Below are positions 47,367 through 56,466 of a DNA stretch of 64,000 nucleotides, one piece after another (position 1 is the stretch's first letter; each line of letters opens with the position of its first letter). Source of the DNA: Qipengyuania oceanensis (GTDB lineage Bacteria; Pseudomonadota; Alphaproteobacteria; Sphingomonadales; Sphingomonadaceae); NCBI RefSeq assembly GCF_009827535.1, contig NZ_WTYN01000001.1:682001-746000 (forward strand), written 5' to 3'. The position numbers and the translations under genes were made by a program. A model generated the notes under the pieces. That model saw nothing but the letters and a program-made list of their open reading frames with translations. It made no database searches and was not told the DNA's origin.

Positions 47367-47801
47367 ATGCAGGCACAAATGCTCGCGCCGGCGGCAGCGC
47401 TGGTAGCCTGGTCGCTGGTCATGCTCATGCTGATACCGGTCACCCGATTTCCGGCGCTGGCAAAGCTTGGCATCAATGTCGGCAATGCTCCGCGCGGCGC
47501 ACGGGGCGGCGACAGCGAAGACCAGATGCCCGAGCGGGTGAGGTGGATTTCGCACAATTACACGCACCTGATGGAACAGCCGACGATCTTCTATCCGGCG
47601 GTCATCATCATCGCGATGATGGGCGCTGCCGCAGGCGACGTGCTGGCAGCGTGGATCTACGTCGGCCTCAGGATCATCCATTCGCTCTGGCAGGCTTTCG
47701 TGAACGTGGTGGCGGTCCGCTTCCTGCTGTTCCTCGCGATGAGCGCGGCGCTCATCTACCTGTCCGTTCGCGCGGTTATCCTCACCATGGGAGTTGCATG
47801 A
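47367..47801 (+). CDS. MAPEG-family membrane protein 1
   Basis: Four-helix membrane protein of 144 residues of the MAPEG family (membrane-associated eicosanoid and glutathione metabolism). RISHNYTHLMEQPTIFYP near residue 62 and HSLWQAFVNVVAVRFLLFL near residue 105 are the family signature. Substrate unknown. It overlaps the following paralogue by 4 bases (ATGA). A perfect TTGACA box lies upstream at 47305-47310 without a good -10 box. Confidence 0.88.
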   Translation: MQAQMLAPAAALVAWSLVMLMLIPVTRFPALAKLGINVGNAPRGARGGDSEDQMPERVRWISHNYTHLMEQPTIFYPAVIIIAMMGAAAGDVLAAWIYVGLRIIHSLWQAFVNVVAVRFLLFLAMSAALIYLSVRAVILTMGVA

Positions 47802-48232
47802 TGCTCAATGTCGGAACGCTCGGACCGGTCGTCGCCCTGGCGGCATGGACCATGGTGATGTGGATCTGGATGTATGCGACGCGCTTCCCTGCGATGACGA
47901 AGGCAGGCGTCGATCCCGAAAAACTCTCGCGGGAGAATACCGCGAGCGGGCTCGATGCCGCGCTGCCACCGGAGGTCCAGTGGAAGGCGCACAACTACAA
48001 CCACCTGCACGAGGCGCCGACCGTGTTCTACGCGGTCGCGCTGGCACTGGCGCTGGTCGGTGCGGGCGACGGTCTGGCGGCGATCCTTGCCTGGACCTAC
48101 GTGCTGCTGCGCGTTGCCCACTCGATCGTGCAGGCGACGGTCAACAAGGTCGTCGTGCGTTTCATGCTGTTCGCGCTGTCCAGCCTGACCCTAATGGGGC
48201 TGGTAGTGCTCGCCGCGATCGCGGTGTTCTAG
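47798..48232 (+). CDS. MAPEG-family membrane protein 2
   Basis: Tandem paralogue of the previous gene, 144 residues, four helices. AHNYNHLHEAPTVFYAVALA and AHSIVQATVNKVVVRFMLFA align with the same positions in MAPEG 1. The coupled start (ATGA) suggests equal amounts, so a hetero-oligomer is plausible, as MAPEG proteins work as trimers. It converges on trxB with a 9-base gap. Confidence 0.88.
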   Translation: MMLNVGTLGPVVALAAWTMVMWIWMYATRFPAMTKAGVDPEKLSRENTASGLDAALPPEVQWKAHNYNHLHEAPTVFYAVALALALVGAGDGLAAILAWTYVLLRVAHSIVQATVNKVVVRFMLFALSSLTLMGLVVLAAIAVF

Positions 48233-48241
48233 CGGGCGAAG

Positions 48242-49243
48242 CTACTCGGCCGCCTCGTGCGTCGGCTCGACTTCCGGCGCGTGGGCGTGGCCATCGAGAT
48301 CGACTTCGAGGCCGGCGAGATATTTCTCCGCATCGAGCGCCGCCATGCAGCCCGTGCCCGCCGCCGTCACCGCCTGGCGGTAGACATGATCCATCACGTC
48401 GCCGCAGGCAAAGACACCGGGGATTTCGGTCTTCGGCGTGCCCGGCTCGACTAGCAGGTAACCGCTCTCGTCCATCGGCAGCTTGCCCTTGAACAGTTCG
48501 GTCGAAGGGGCGTGACCGATCGCCACGAACGCGCCGTCGACTTCCAGCGTCGATTCCTCGCCGGTCTGCGTGTCCCTGAGCACCAGGTGGTTCAGCGTGC
48601 CGTTGTCGCCGGCGACGAATCGCTCGACCGTTTTGTTCCACAAGGTGCTGATCTTGTCCGACTTGAACAGGCGATCCTGCAGGATCTTCTCGCTGCGCAA
48701 CTCGTCGCGGCGGTGGATCAGGGTCACGTCGTCGGAATGGTTGGTGAGATAGAGCGCTTCCTCGACCGCGGTATTGCCGCCGCCGATCACCGCGACCTTC
48801 TTGCCGCGATAGAAGAACCCGTCGCAGGTCGCACAGGCCGAAACGCCCTTGCCGCCCAGTTCCTGCTCGCCCGGAACGCCGAGCCACTTGGCCTGCGCGC
48901 CGGTCGCGATAACCAGCGTATCACCGATGTACTCGTCGCCGCTGTCGCCCACTGCGCGGAACGGGCCGCCGCTCTCGAGGTCGATCTCGGTGATCGTGTC
49001 CCACATCATCCGGGTGCCGACGTGCTCGGCCTGCGCCTGCATCTGCTCCATCAGCCACGGGCCCTGAATGACGTCGGCGAAGCCGGGATAATTCTCCACT
49101 TCGGTCGTGATGGTCAGCTGCCCGCCGGGCTGCAGGCCCTGCACCACGATCGGCTCCATCATCGCGCGCGCGCCGTAGATCGCGGCGGAAAGCCCGGCAG
49201 GGCCGGAACCGATGATGAGCATCTTGGTGCGGTGGATAGCCAT
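48242..49243 (-). CDS. trxB: Thioredoxin reductase
   Basis: FAD/NADPH disulfide reductase of 333 residues. The FAD loop GSGPAGLSAAIYGARA is near residue 12, the redox pair is in SACATCDGFFYRGKKVAVIG near residue 133, and VFACGDVMDHVYRQAVTAAG closes the FAD domain. The start MAIHRTKMLIIGSG is favoured by a GAAGAG site. After the core ends the protein has about 20 extra acidic and His-containing residues. Confidence 0.95.
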   Translation of the reverse strand: MAIHRTKMLIIGSGPAGLSAAIYGARAMMEPIVVQGLQPGGQLTITTEVENYPGFADVIQGPWLMEQMQAQAEHVGTRMMWDTITEIDLESGGPFRAVGDSGDEYIGDTLVIATGAQAKWLGVPGEQELGGKGVSACATCDGFFYRGKKVAVIGGGNTAVEEALYLTNHSDDVTLIHRRDELRSEKILQDRLFKSDKISTLWNKTVERFVAGDNGTLNHLVLRDTQTGEESTLEVDGAFVAIGHAPSTELFKGKLPMDESGYLLVEPGTPKTEIPGVFACGDVMDHVYRQAVTAAGTGCMAALDAEKYLAGLEVDLDGHAHAPEVEPTHEAAE

Positions 49244-49304
49244 TGTGCGTCTCTTCAAATCTGTCGAATGCGTTTGCGGCTATATGGGAAGCCGGCAGCC
49301 AGAG

Positions 49305-50096
49305 TCACGCCAGGAAGCGCGCCTTCAGCCGTTCGCGCATGGCATCATCCACACCTAGTTTGGTCTCGATGTACCCGTCGAGCGAACCGGCTTCCTCGCG
49401 CGCGGTCTCGAACCAGCGGTGGATATAGTCCTCATGCACGCCCAGCAACGCCTCGAGCGCGTCGTCGTCGAGCGGCCGTCCGAGGCGTTCCTCGATGCCC
49501 GGCGCGGATTGCCGCTTGAGGACGTCGAAGGTCGGCGCGGCATTGGTCAGCACGAACTCGGCGACCTGGTCGTCCTCGTTCACGCCGAGAACGTGCAGCA
49601 GGAGGGTCGCCGCAACGCCGGTGCGATCCTTGCCGGCGAAACAATGAACGAGGCTCGCCCCGTCGCGCTCGTCGAGAATCCGGAAATAGCGCCTGAACAT
49701 TTCGATCATGGCGGGATTGCGCGGCATCCGGGTGTAAAGCTGCATCATCCGGTCGCGAGCATATTCGACAGTCGTGGTCGTTTCGTCGATGTCCATGTGC
49801 GGCGGCGAACTGGCGGTTTCTCCGTCATAGAAGATCACTTCGCCATCCCAGCCGTCCACCCGGCGGCATGGATGCGCGTCGCGCTCGCTGTTGCCGCGCA
49901 GGTCGATCACGGTCTGGATGCCTGCCTCGGCGAACTGGCGCAGGTCCTCGTCGGTCGCGCCGACGTGATGTCCGCTGCGATAGAGCAGGCCGGTCTTTAC
50001 CCGCCCGCCTTCGCGCGTGGTCCAGCCGCCGTAATCGCGGAAGTTGTGGATGCCGGTCGTCGGCACGAAGCGGTCTCGAATCGTAAGGTCAGTCAT
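49305..50096 (-). CDS. Tyrosine-protein phosphatase (Y_phosphatase3 type)
   Basis: Protein of 263 residues with the CX5R active site in LVHCFAGKDRTGVAATLLL near residue 150. N-terminal segments IHNFRDYGGWTTREGGRVK and GLLYRSGHH are typical of the bacterial PtpA/Siw14-like group with a GKDRTG loop, which can act on phosphotyrosine and also on phosphoinositides or lipid phosphates. The substrate is unknown. It is divergent from the receiver gene at 50217 with a 120-base gap. Confidence 0.9.
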   Translation of the reverse strand: MTDLTIRDRFVPTTGIHNFRDYGGWTTREGGRVKTGLLYRSGHHVGATDEDLRQFAEAGIQTVIDLRGNSERDAHPCRRVDGWDGEVIFYDGETASSPPHMDIDETTTTVEYARDRMMQLYTRMPRNPAMIEMFRRYFRILDERDGASLVHCFAGKDRTGVAATLLLHVLGVNEDDQVAEFVLTNAAPTFDVLKRQSAPGIEERLGRPLDDDALEALLGVHEDYIHRWFETAREEAGSLDGYIETKLGVDDAMRERLKARFLA

Positions 50097-50216
50097 CCAG
50101 GTCAGCCGTGCCAGCCACCGGGCGAGCGCACAAGCGCTGCGGGAAAATGCCTAGGCGACCTTTTGCCTGCCCTTGGCGCGCACTGGCTAGATCGGCCCGC
50201 GAACGGAGCGCAAGAC

Positions 50217-50681
50217 ATGGCACACATCCTTATCGCCGACGACGACGAAATCGTCGCGGAACTTGCCTGCAACATACTGATGGACGAAGGCCACGCCTGC
50301 GGCTGGGTTTCCGACGGCGAGCAGGCGCGAAAACTGCTCGAATGGCGGCGACCCGACCTGCTGTTGCTCGACCAGGACATGCCCGGCGTCCACGGCTCCC
50401 GGCTGCTGCGCGAATTGCGCAACAGCGAGCTCTATTACGACTTGCCCATCATCATGTTCACCGCGCTGACCGGCAAGGCGGACGAAGACCAGGCGCGGTA
50501 TCACGGGGCGCAGGACTATGTCCGCAAGCCCTTCGAGCCCGAGCGGCTGGCCTCGGCAGTGGCCGACGTGCTGGCGGCGCGCGCGGACCGACCCAAGCAT
50601 CTCGAACTGCAGGAAGTCCTGCGGCGCAACGCAGGATGGGAAACGGGCGATCGCGCGGAAGGGCGCCGCTCGCTCGCCTGA
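50217..50681 (+). CDS. Single-domain response regulator
   Basis: Receiver protein of 154 residues. The acidic pocket is ADDDE near residue 8, the phosphoacceptor Asp52 is in LLLLDQDMPG, and Thr82 and Lys104 (YVRKPFEPE) complete the switch. A charged tail of about 30 residues follows; no output domain is visible, so it is a CheY-like relay. A GGAG site lies upstream. No kinase is adjacent; the HWE kinase at 25846 is 24 kb away. Confidence 0.9.
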   Translation: MAHILIADDDEIVAELACNILMDEGHACGWVSDGEQARKLLEWRRPDLLLLDQDMPGVHGSRLLRELRNSELYYDLPIIMFTALTGKADEDQARYHGAQDYVRKPFEPERLASAVADVLAARADRPKHLELQEVLRRNAGWETGDRAEGRRSLA

Positions 50682-50685
50682 TGCG

Positions 50686-51363
50686 CTACTCGCCGACCCG
50701 CACCAGGTCGTCCTGCGGGTTGTTCGGCACCAGGATCAGGGTCTGCCCCTCGACCCGCCATGAGGCGAGCCGCGACAGCAGGTTCATGCCGATCACGTTC
50801 ACGTCGCCAAGGTTCGGCGCGATCACCGCGTCGAGTCCGCGCGCGGCGACATTGCCGAAACGCAATTCCTCGATCGGCGCGATCTGCGCGGTAACCTGGC
50901 CGTTGGCCGTATTGAGCATGATCGGGATACCGCCCCGGCGCGGCTCGAGCCCGGCCTCCAACGCGAGGTCCTCGTTGACCGCCGTCAGCGTCGCGCCCGT
51001 GTCGACCAAGAATTCGGCCGGGACGCCGTTGATCTCTGCTTTCAGCCAGAAGTGGCCGTCCTGCGCCATCGGGACGCGCGTTTCATCGCCCTCGACCACC
51101 TGCGGAGGCAGGCCGAGTTCGGGAACCGCAAGGTCGATACGCGGATCGAGGCGCGACATCTGCAGCACGATGGTTACGAGAATTCCGACGAGGATTGCCG
51201 TGCTGGCGCCGCCCAGCAGCCGACCGAGGACCCGCGACCGTTTCATCAGGGCCGCGCCTATCCAGCCGAGGACCAGCGACGCAAGCGCGAGCCACAGCAG
51301 GTCGGTGCGGGGGATCGATCCGATCAGTTCGGCCACGCCGGCCCAGATTTCCCTGAGTTCCAT
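50686..51363 (-). CDS. Membrane-anchored retropepsin-like aspartic protease
   Basis: Protein of 225 residues with two N-terminal membrane helices (DLLWLALASLVLGWIGAALM and ILVGILVTIVLQM) and a C-terminal domain carrying the single-lobe aspartic-protease motif AEFLVDTGATLTAVNEDLA near residue 117. This matches the TIGR02281 clan-AA family. As with retroviral proteases it should work as a dimer. Its substrates are unknown. It is 49 bases downstream of egtD on the same strand. The ATG at 51363 is chosen; a TTG directly before it is also in frame. Confidence 0.88.
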   Translation of the reverse strand: MELREIWAGVAELIGSIPRTDLLWLALASLVLGWIGAALMKRSRVLGRLLGGASTAILVGILVTIVLQMSRLDPRIDLAVPELGLPPQVVEGDETRVPMAQDGHFWLKAEINGVPAEFLVDTGATLTAVNEDLALEAGLEPRRGGIPIMLNTANGQVTAQIAPIEELRFGNVAARGLDAVIAPNLGDVNVIGMNLLSRLASWRVEGQTLILVPNNPQDDLVRVGE

Positions 51364-51412
51364 CAAGGCAACATAGGCGCTCGAAGACAGACCGCCAATG
51401 AACGCGGCCGGA

Positions 51413-52411
51413 TCAGGGTGCGTTGCGCGGCGTTGCTGCGCGCGCCAGGATCAGGGAGAAACGATCCTCTCCATCGGTCCAGCGCCTGACCGGGGTCCAG
51501 CCCCCCGCCAGCAACAGCGTGAAGGCGCTGCGCCGCGAGAACTTGTGGCTGTTCTCGGTATGGATGCTTTCGCCCGCAGACATGGCGAAGCTTTCTCCAG
51601 ACACTTGGAAAGCGATGTCCTGCGTCGCCACGAGATGCATCTCGATGCGTGAATAATCGTCCATCCAGCGCGCCTGGTGGCGCAACCTGTCGAGCGGTAT
51701 CGTGCCGCCCAGTTCGCGATTGATCCGCTCGGCCAAGTTGAGGTTGAAGGCCGCGGTCACACCAGCCGCATCATCGTAGGCCGATTCGAGCACCGCCCGG
51801 TCCTTGACCAGGTCCATGCCGATCAGCAGCATCGCGCCATCGTGGCTATCGTGGCCGAGCGTCGCACGCATCGACCGCAGAAGATCTACTGCCGTTCGCG
51901 CGACCATGTTCCCGATCGTCGAGCCCGGGAAGAAGCCGAGTTTCGGCAAGTCCGCGACTTCGTCCGGCAGCGCCGTCTCGCGCATGAAATCTGCCTCAAC
52001 CGGATGCACCGGCAGATCGGGGAACTTGGCGGACAGGTCGGCTACAGACTGGCGCAGGAAGTCGCCGGCAATGTCGAGCGGCACATAGGCTGACGGATCG
52101 ATGCACCCGAGCAGCACGGGTGTCTTGACCGAACTGCCTGATCCGAACTCGACGACCGCCCTCCCCGGACCGATCAGCTCGGCGAATTCGCCACAGCGTT
52201 CGCGCAGGATCTCCGTCTCGGCGCGGGTCGGATAATATTCGGGCTGCCGGGTGATGTCCTCGAACAGCTGCGATCCGCGATCGTCGTAGAACCAGCGCGC
52301 CGGAACCGCCTTCTGCGGCTGGCGGAGCCCTTCGAGCACGTCGTTGCGAAATGCGCGGTCGACGCCATCCTCGTCGCGATCGACGAGCGCGAGACCCTTT
52401 TGCGAAACCAT
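51413..52411 (-). CDS. egtD: L-histidine N-alpha-methyltransferase
   Basis: SAM-dependent enzyme of 332 residues that trimethylates histidine to hercynine, the first step of ergothioneine synthesis. Features are ARWFYDDRGSQLFEDITRQP, the SAM loop VVEFGSGSSVKTPVLL, PLDIAGDFLRQS and FFPGSTIGNM, all typical of EgtD. The start MVSQKGLALVDRDE overlaps the egtB stop by one base (TGATG), so the two are coupled. Confidence 0.93.
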   Translation of the reverse strand: MVSQKGLALVDRDEDGVDRAFRNDVLEGLRQPQKAVPARWFYDDRGSQLFEDITRQPEYYPTRAETEILRERCGEFAELIGPGRAVVEFGSGSSVKTPVLLGCIDPSAYVPLDIAGDFLRQSVADLSAKFPDLPVHPVEADFMRETALPDEVADLPKLGFFPGSTIGNMVARTAVDLLRSMRATLGHDSHDGAMLLIGMDLVKDRAVLESAYDDAAGVTAAFNLNLAERINRELGGTIPLDRLRHQARWMDDYSRIEMHLVATQDIAFQVSGESFAMSAGESIHTENSHKFSRRSAFTLLLAGGWTPVRRWTDGEDRFSLILARAATPRNAP

Positions 52412-53685
52412 CAAATGTCCTTTGCGAGCCGCAGGCCGGTGAATTGCCAGCGCTGCTGCGGGTAGAAAAAGTTGCGATAGCTGGCGCGCGAATGGCCGCG
52501 CGCCGTGGCGCAGCTGGCGCCCTTCAATACGCCCTGCCCGCTCATGAACTTCCCGTTGTATTCTCCGACCGCGCCCTCCGCGACTTCGAAGCGGGGATAG
52601 GGCAGGTAGGCGGATCGAGTGAATTGCCAGCAATCGCCGAACAGGCCGTCGCTTCCGACCGGCTGCGGCGGCGCGGCTTCGTCGAGCTGGTTACCAGCCG
52701 CAGGATCGTGAGAGGGAGCTGCTTCGGCATGCTGGCCACGGGCAATCGCTTCCCATTCGAACTCGGTCGGCAGGCGGGCTCCGGCCCAGCTGGCGAAGGC
52801 GTCGGCCTCGAAATGGCTGATATGCGTCACCGGTGCATCTGGATTGCGGTCCTGCCAGCCGGAATGGGTAAACTGCTCCGGACCGTCGTCGCCATCGCGC
52901 CAGTACAGTGGCGTGGCTATGCCCTCGCCCTGCACCCAGGCCCATCCGTCCGACAGCCACAGGCGCGCGTCGCTATATCCGCCGTCGGCGATGAATTGGT
53001 CCCATTCGCCGTTCGTGACCAGCCGGTCCGCCAGCGCGAAGGGTTCGAGCAGGACACGATGGCGCGGCCCCTCGTTATCGAAGGCGAAGCCCGCTCCGTC
53101 GTGACCGATCAGCGCTATGCCACCGGGATGCTCATGCCAGCCGATTTCCCGCGGCACAGTTCGCTCGGAAGGGTGGCGTTCCCACATCGCCTCTCCGCAC
53201 GGATTCTGGAACAGCGCATGCTTGATGTCGGTCAGCAACAATTCCTGATGCTGCTGCTCGTGCGCGATGCCCAGCGCGATCAGCGGGCGCAGATCCTCGC
53301 GGTCCAGCAATCGGTCCATCGCCGCGGTGACATGGCCGCGCCAGTCGATAATTTCAGCCAGGGTCGGTCGCGAAAGCATCCCGCGCCGCGCGCGGGCGTG
53401 ACGTTCCCCCTCTGCCTCGTAATAGGAATTGAAAAGGTAGGGATATCGCTCGTCGAACAGGACATAGCCGTCGGCGTGATCGCGCAAAAGGAACGTTTCC
53501 CAGAACCAGGTGACATGCGCGAGATGCCACTTGGTCGGTGATGCATCGTCCATTGACTGGATTGTCGCATCGGCATCCGACAGCGGGGCCGCGAGCGCTT
53601 CGCTCAGCTCTCGCGTTGCCAGGAATCGCTGCCGCAAGCTGTCTTGCTGGCGAAGCTCTGCCGCGGTGCGGCTGGGCTGGGACAC
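52411..53685 (-). CDS. egtB: Ergothioneine biosynthesis sulfoxide synthase
   Basis: Non-heme iron enzyme of 424 residues that joins hercynine with a thiol substrate and oxygen to give the sulfoxide. The DinB-like N-terminal domain supplies the three iron ligands: His57 in HLAHVTWFWETF and His142/His146 in HEQQHQELLL. The C-terminal formylglycine-enzyme-like domain contains HISHFEADAFASWAGARLPT and FSGQG-type segments. The start is GTG at 53685 with GGAGAG four bases upstream; the 54 residues before it are spacer. No egtA, egtC or egtE is in the window, so the direct cysteine route is possible. Confidence 0.93.
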   Translation of the reverse strand: MSQPSRTAAELRQQDSLRQRFLATRELSEALAAPLSDADATIQSMDDASPTKWHLAHVTWFWETFLLRDHADGYVLFDERYPYLFNSYYEAEGERHARARRGMLSRPTLAEIIDWRGHVTAAMDRLLDREDLRPLIALGIAHEQQHQELLLTDIKHALFQNPCGEAMWERHPSERTVPREIGWHEHPGGIALIGHDGAGFAFDNEGPRHRVLLEPFALADRLVTNGEWDQFIADGGYSDARLWLSDGWAWVQGEGIATPLYWRDGDDGPEQFTHSGWQDRNPDAPVTHISHFEADAFASWAGARLPTEFEWEAIARGQHAEAAPSHDPAAGNQLDEAAPPQPVGSDGLFGDCWQFTRSAYLPYPRFEVAEGAVGEYNGKFMSGQGVLKGASCATARGHSRASYRNFFYPQQRWQFTGLRLAKDI

Positions 53686-53788
53686 GGGTCTCTCCTTCGG
53701 CGTCCGTTCCCAGCATAGGGATGCGACAACACAAATAAACCCCCGAGCAAGCCGATGGTTTCGAGCGTTTTTTCCGAGCTGGTCAGGT

Positions 53789-54865
53789 TCACGCAGCCAT
53801 GCGGACCTGGTTGCGACCGGCCTGCTTGGCTGCATAGAGCGCCGCATCGGCGCGGGCGAACAGGCTCAGACTGGTATCGGCGCTGTTGCAAGTGGCGTAG
53901 CCCATGCTCGCGGTTACCGCAGGCATGCCATCCGTCGAACTGCGCAAAGCGATCGCGCGCCGCATCCGCTCGGCAATCATGCGCACTTCCGCCTCGCCTG
54001 CCCCGCGCAGGCCGACGACGAACTCTTCACCCCCGATGCGACCGACGAGGTCGCCCCTGCGCGCTTCCTCGCAGGCGATCTGCGCGATCCGCTGCAGGAC
54101 CCGGTCGCCGGCCTGGTGGCCCCAGGTATCGTTGACCGACTTGAAGTGATCGATGTCGAGCACGATCAGCGAGACCAGTGCTTCGCCCGCCCGGCAAGTC
54201 ACCATCGCGCGGTCGACCCAGTCCATAACGCGTCGCCGGTTGGCGATCCCGGTCAGGGCGTCCGTTTCTGCGAGCTCGCGCGCGCGGCGAGCCTCCATTC
54301 GCGCACTTCGCCTCGACTTGCGCAACTGCTCCTCGCGAATGGCGAGCTCGGTGACGTCGATTACCACCCCGATGATGCAGTGCAATTGTCCGGAACCGTC
54401 GTTCAACCGGCACGCGCGCATCTTGAGCGACCTGTGCTCGCCGTCGAGGTTCTCGACATCGAAGCGCAGCCTGAAGTTGCCCGGCTCGCCGTTGGCTTTG
54501 TTCATGGCATCGTTGACGAGATCGACGCCTTTGGCGGCCAGGAATGTCTCGGCGTCACCCTCCCCAAGCCGGTCCTTTGCTTCCAGACCGAACAGCAACT
54601 TCAGACCTTCGGACCAGACCTGCCTGTCTTCCTTCGGAAAGTACTGCCACAGGCCGATGTCGGCCGTCTCCTCGATCAACCTGCCCACGCGGATGTTGTG
54701 CGCAAGGCGGCGCCCCCTGTTGCGCACGACGAGGTGCAATCGCTCGAGACGATCTGCGGCTTCGGACACTTGCGCGAGCCGCAACGACCGCTCGCGGGCG
54801 AGCAGGACAAACGCCGCGACGGCCATCGCCGTTGCCAAAAGTGCCTGGACAGCAGAAAATTCCAT
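53789..54865 (-). CDS. PAS-GGDEF diguanylate cyclase
   Basis: Protein of 358 residues that should make cyclic di-GMP. It has an N-terminal hydrophobic helix (VQALLATAMAVAAFVLLAR), a PAS-like domain at about residues 60-185, a short coiled coil, then the GGDEF domain with DALTGIANRRRVMDWVDRAM and the active loop RIGGEEFVVGLRG. The inhibitory I-site RXXD precedes the loop by five residues (RRGDLVGRI), so product feedback is likely. There is no EAL domain. Confidence 0.92.
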   Translation of the reverse strand: MEFSAVQALLATAMAVAAFVLLARERSLRLAQVSEAADRLERLHLVVRNRGRRLAHNIRVGRLIEETADIGLWQYFPKEDRQVWSEGLKLLFGLEAKDRLGEGDAETFLAAKGVDLVNDAMNKANGEPGNFRLRFDVENLDGEHRSLKMRACRLNDGSGQLHCIIGVVIDVTELAIREEQLRKSRRSARMEARRARELAETDALTGIANRRRVMDWVDRAMVTCRAGEALVSLIVLDIDHFKSVNDTWGHQAGDRVLQRIAQIACEEARRGDLVGRIGGEEFVVGLRGAGEAEVRMIAERMRRAIALRSSTDGMPAVTASMGYATCNSADTSLSLFARADAALYAAKQAGRNQVRMAA

Positions 54866-54959
54866 CGGACGCCTTGTTTCCCTCGAGGGGGAACTAGGCA
54901 TCCGCGATCAAGATTCCCGTTCGGCCAAGCTACGCATTAGTGCGCAGCCGCGCCGGCGT

Positions 54960-56333
54960 TCAGGCAGCGTCTGCGCGCCTCTCGCTCGCCTCGAGATTGA
55001 GCATTTCGGCGATCAGGAACGACAGTTCGAGCGATTGCGCGGCGTTGAGGCGCGGATCGCAATGCGTGTGATACCGATCGCCCAGCGCCTCGTCGGTGAT
55101 GGCGACGGCGCCGCCCACGCATTCGGTCACGTCCTGGCCGGTCATCTCGACATGGATGCCGCCGGCATGGGTTCCCTCCGCGCGGTGGACCGCGAAGAAG
55201 CCCTTCACCTCGGTCAGGATACGATCGAACGGCCTGGTCTTGTAGCCGCTGTCCGACTTGACCACGTTGCCGTGCATCGGGTCGCAGCTCCATACCACCG
55301 GGTGGCCTTCGCGCTTCACGGCGCGGACCAGCGGCGGCAGGCCTTGCTCGACCTTGTCGTGCCCGAACCGGCTGATCAGCGTGATCCGTCCCGCCTCGCG
55401 CGCCGGATTGAGCGCATCGAGCAGGTGCAGCAGGCTGTCGGGATCGAGGCTGGGTCCGCATTTCATGCCGAGCGGATTGCCGATGCCGCGGCAGAATTCG
55501 ATATGCGCGGAACCGGGGAAACGCGTGCGGTCGCCGATCCAGACCATGTGCGCAGAACAGTCGTACCAATCGCCGGTCAGGCTGTCCTGCCGGGTGAGCG
55601 CCTGCTCGTAGGGAAGCAGCAGAGCCTCGTGGCTCGTGTAAAAACTGGTGCGCTGCAATTGCGGCAGCGTCTGCGGGTCGACGCCGCAGGCTTCCATGAA
55701 ATCGAGCGCTTCGCCGATCCGGTCGGCAATGTCCTTGAACTTGTCGGCCCACGGGCTGCGGCCCATGAAGTCGAGCGTCCACTGGTGGACCTGGCGCAGG
55801 TTCGCATAGCCGCCGCCGGCAAAGGCACGCAGCAGGTTGAGCGTGGCGGCCGCCTGCGAATAGGCCCGCACCATCCGCTCGGGATCATTGGTCCGTCCGA
55901 CCGGGTCGAATTCGATCGAGTTGACGTTGTCGCCGAAATAGCTCGGCAGGGTCACGTCACCCTGCGTTTCGGTCGCGGAACTGCGCGGCTTGGCGAACTG
56001 GCCGGCCATGCGCCCGACCTTCACCACCGGTCGCTTGCTGGCGAAGGTCATGACGACCGCCATCTGCAGCAGCACGCGGAAAGTGTCGCGGATGTTGTTC
56101 GGGTGGAACTCGGCGAAGCTTTCGGCGCAGTCGCCGCCCTGCAGCAGGAAACCGTTGCCATTGGCGACATCGGCCAGCTCGGCCTTCAGTGCGCGGGCTT
56201 CCCCGGCGAAGACGAGTGGCGGATAGGACGCGAGCGTCGCTTCCGCTGCGGCGAGTGCCGCCTGATCCTCGTATTCGGGCAGATGGCGCGCTTCATGCGC
56301 TTTCCAGCCGTCGGGTTGCCAATTGTAAGCCAC
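54960..56333 (-). CDS. 3-deoxy-7-phosphoheptulonate synthase, class II
   Basis: First enzyme of the shikimate pathway, 457 residues. Class II (plant-type) signatures are [54 protein letters not shown] and [13 protein letters not shown], with the metal Cys in the first. The start [21 protein letters not shown] is standard. It lies upstream of the PAS-GGDEF gene with a 94-base gap and is preceded by 133 bases without a clear feature. Confidence 0.95.
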   Translation of the reverse strand: MAYNWQPDGWKAHEARHLPEYEDQAALAAAEATLASYPPLVFAGEARALKAELADVANGNGFLLQGGDCAESFAEFHPNNIRDTFRVLLQMAVVMTFASKRPVVKVGRMAGQFAKPRSSATETQGDVTLPSYFGDNVNSIEFDPVGRTNDPERMVRAYSQAAATLNLLRAFAGGGYANLRQVHQWTLDFMGRSPWADKFKDIADRIGEALDFMEACGVDPQTLPQLQRTSFYTSHEALLLPYEQALTRQDSLTGDWYDCSAHMVWIGDRTRFPGSAHIEFCRGIGNPLGMKCGPSLDPDSLLHLLDALNPAREAGRITLISRFGHDKVEQGLPPLVRAVKREGHPVVWSCDPMHGNVVKSDSGYKTRPFDRILTEVKGFFAVHRAEGTHAGGIHVEMTGQDVTECVGGAVAITDEALGDRYHTHCDPRLNAAQSLELSFLIAEMLNLEASERRADAA

Positions 56334-56466
56334 GTTGAAAGTCTTTCGTTCTGCGGGAGGCGCGCCTTATGCGCTGCGCAATTCAAACGCAAAGCCGCGC
56401 CGCCCGCAACGATAATATTCTTGTCCGCGGGCTAGCCCCGCTGCCAACCGCCGCGATCTGCCGGGC

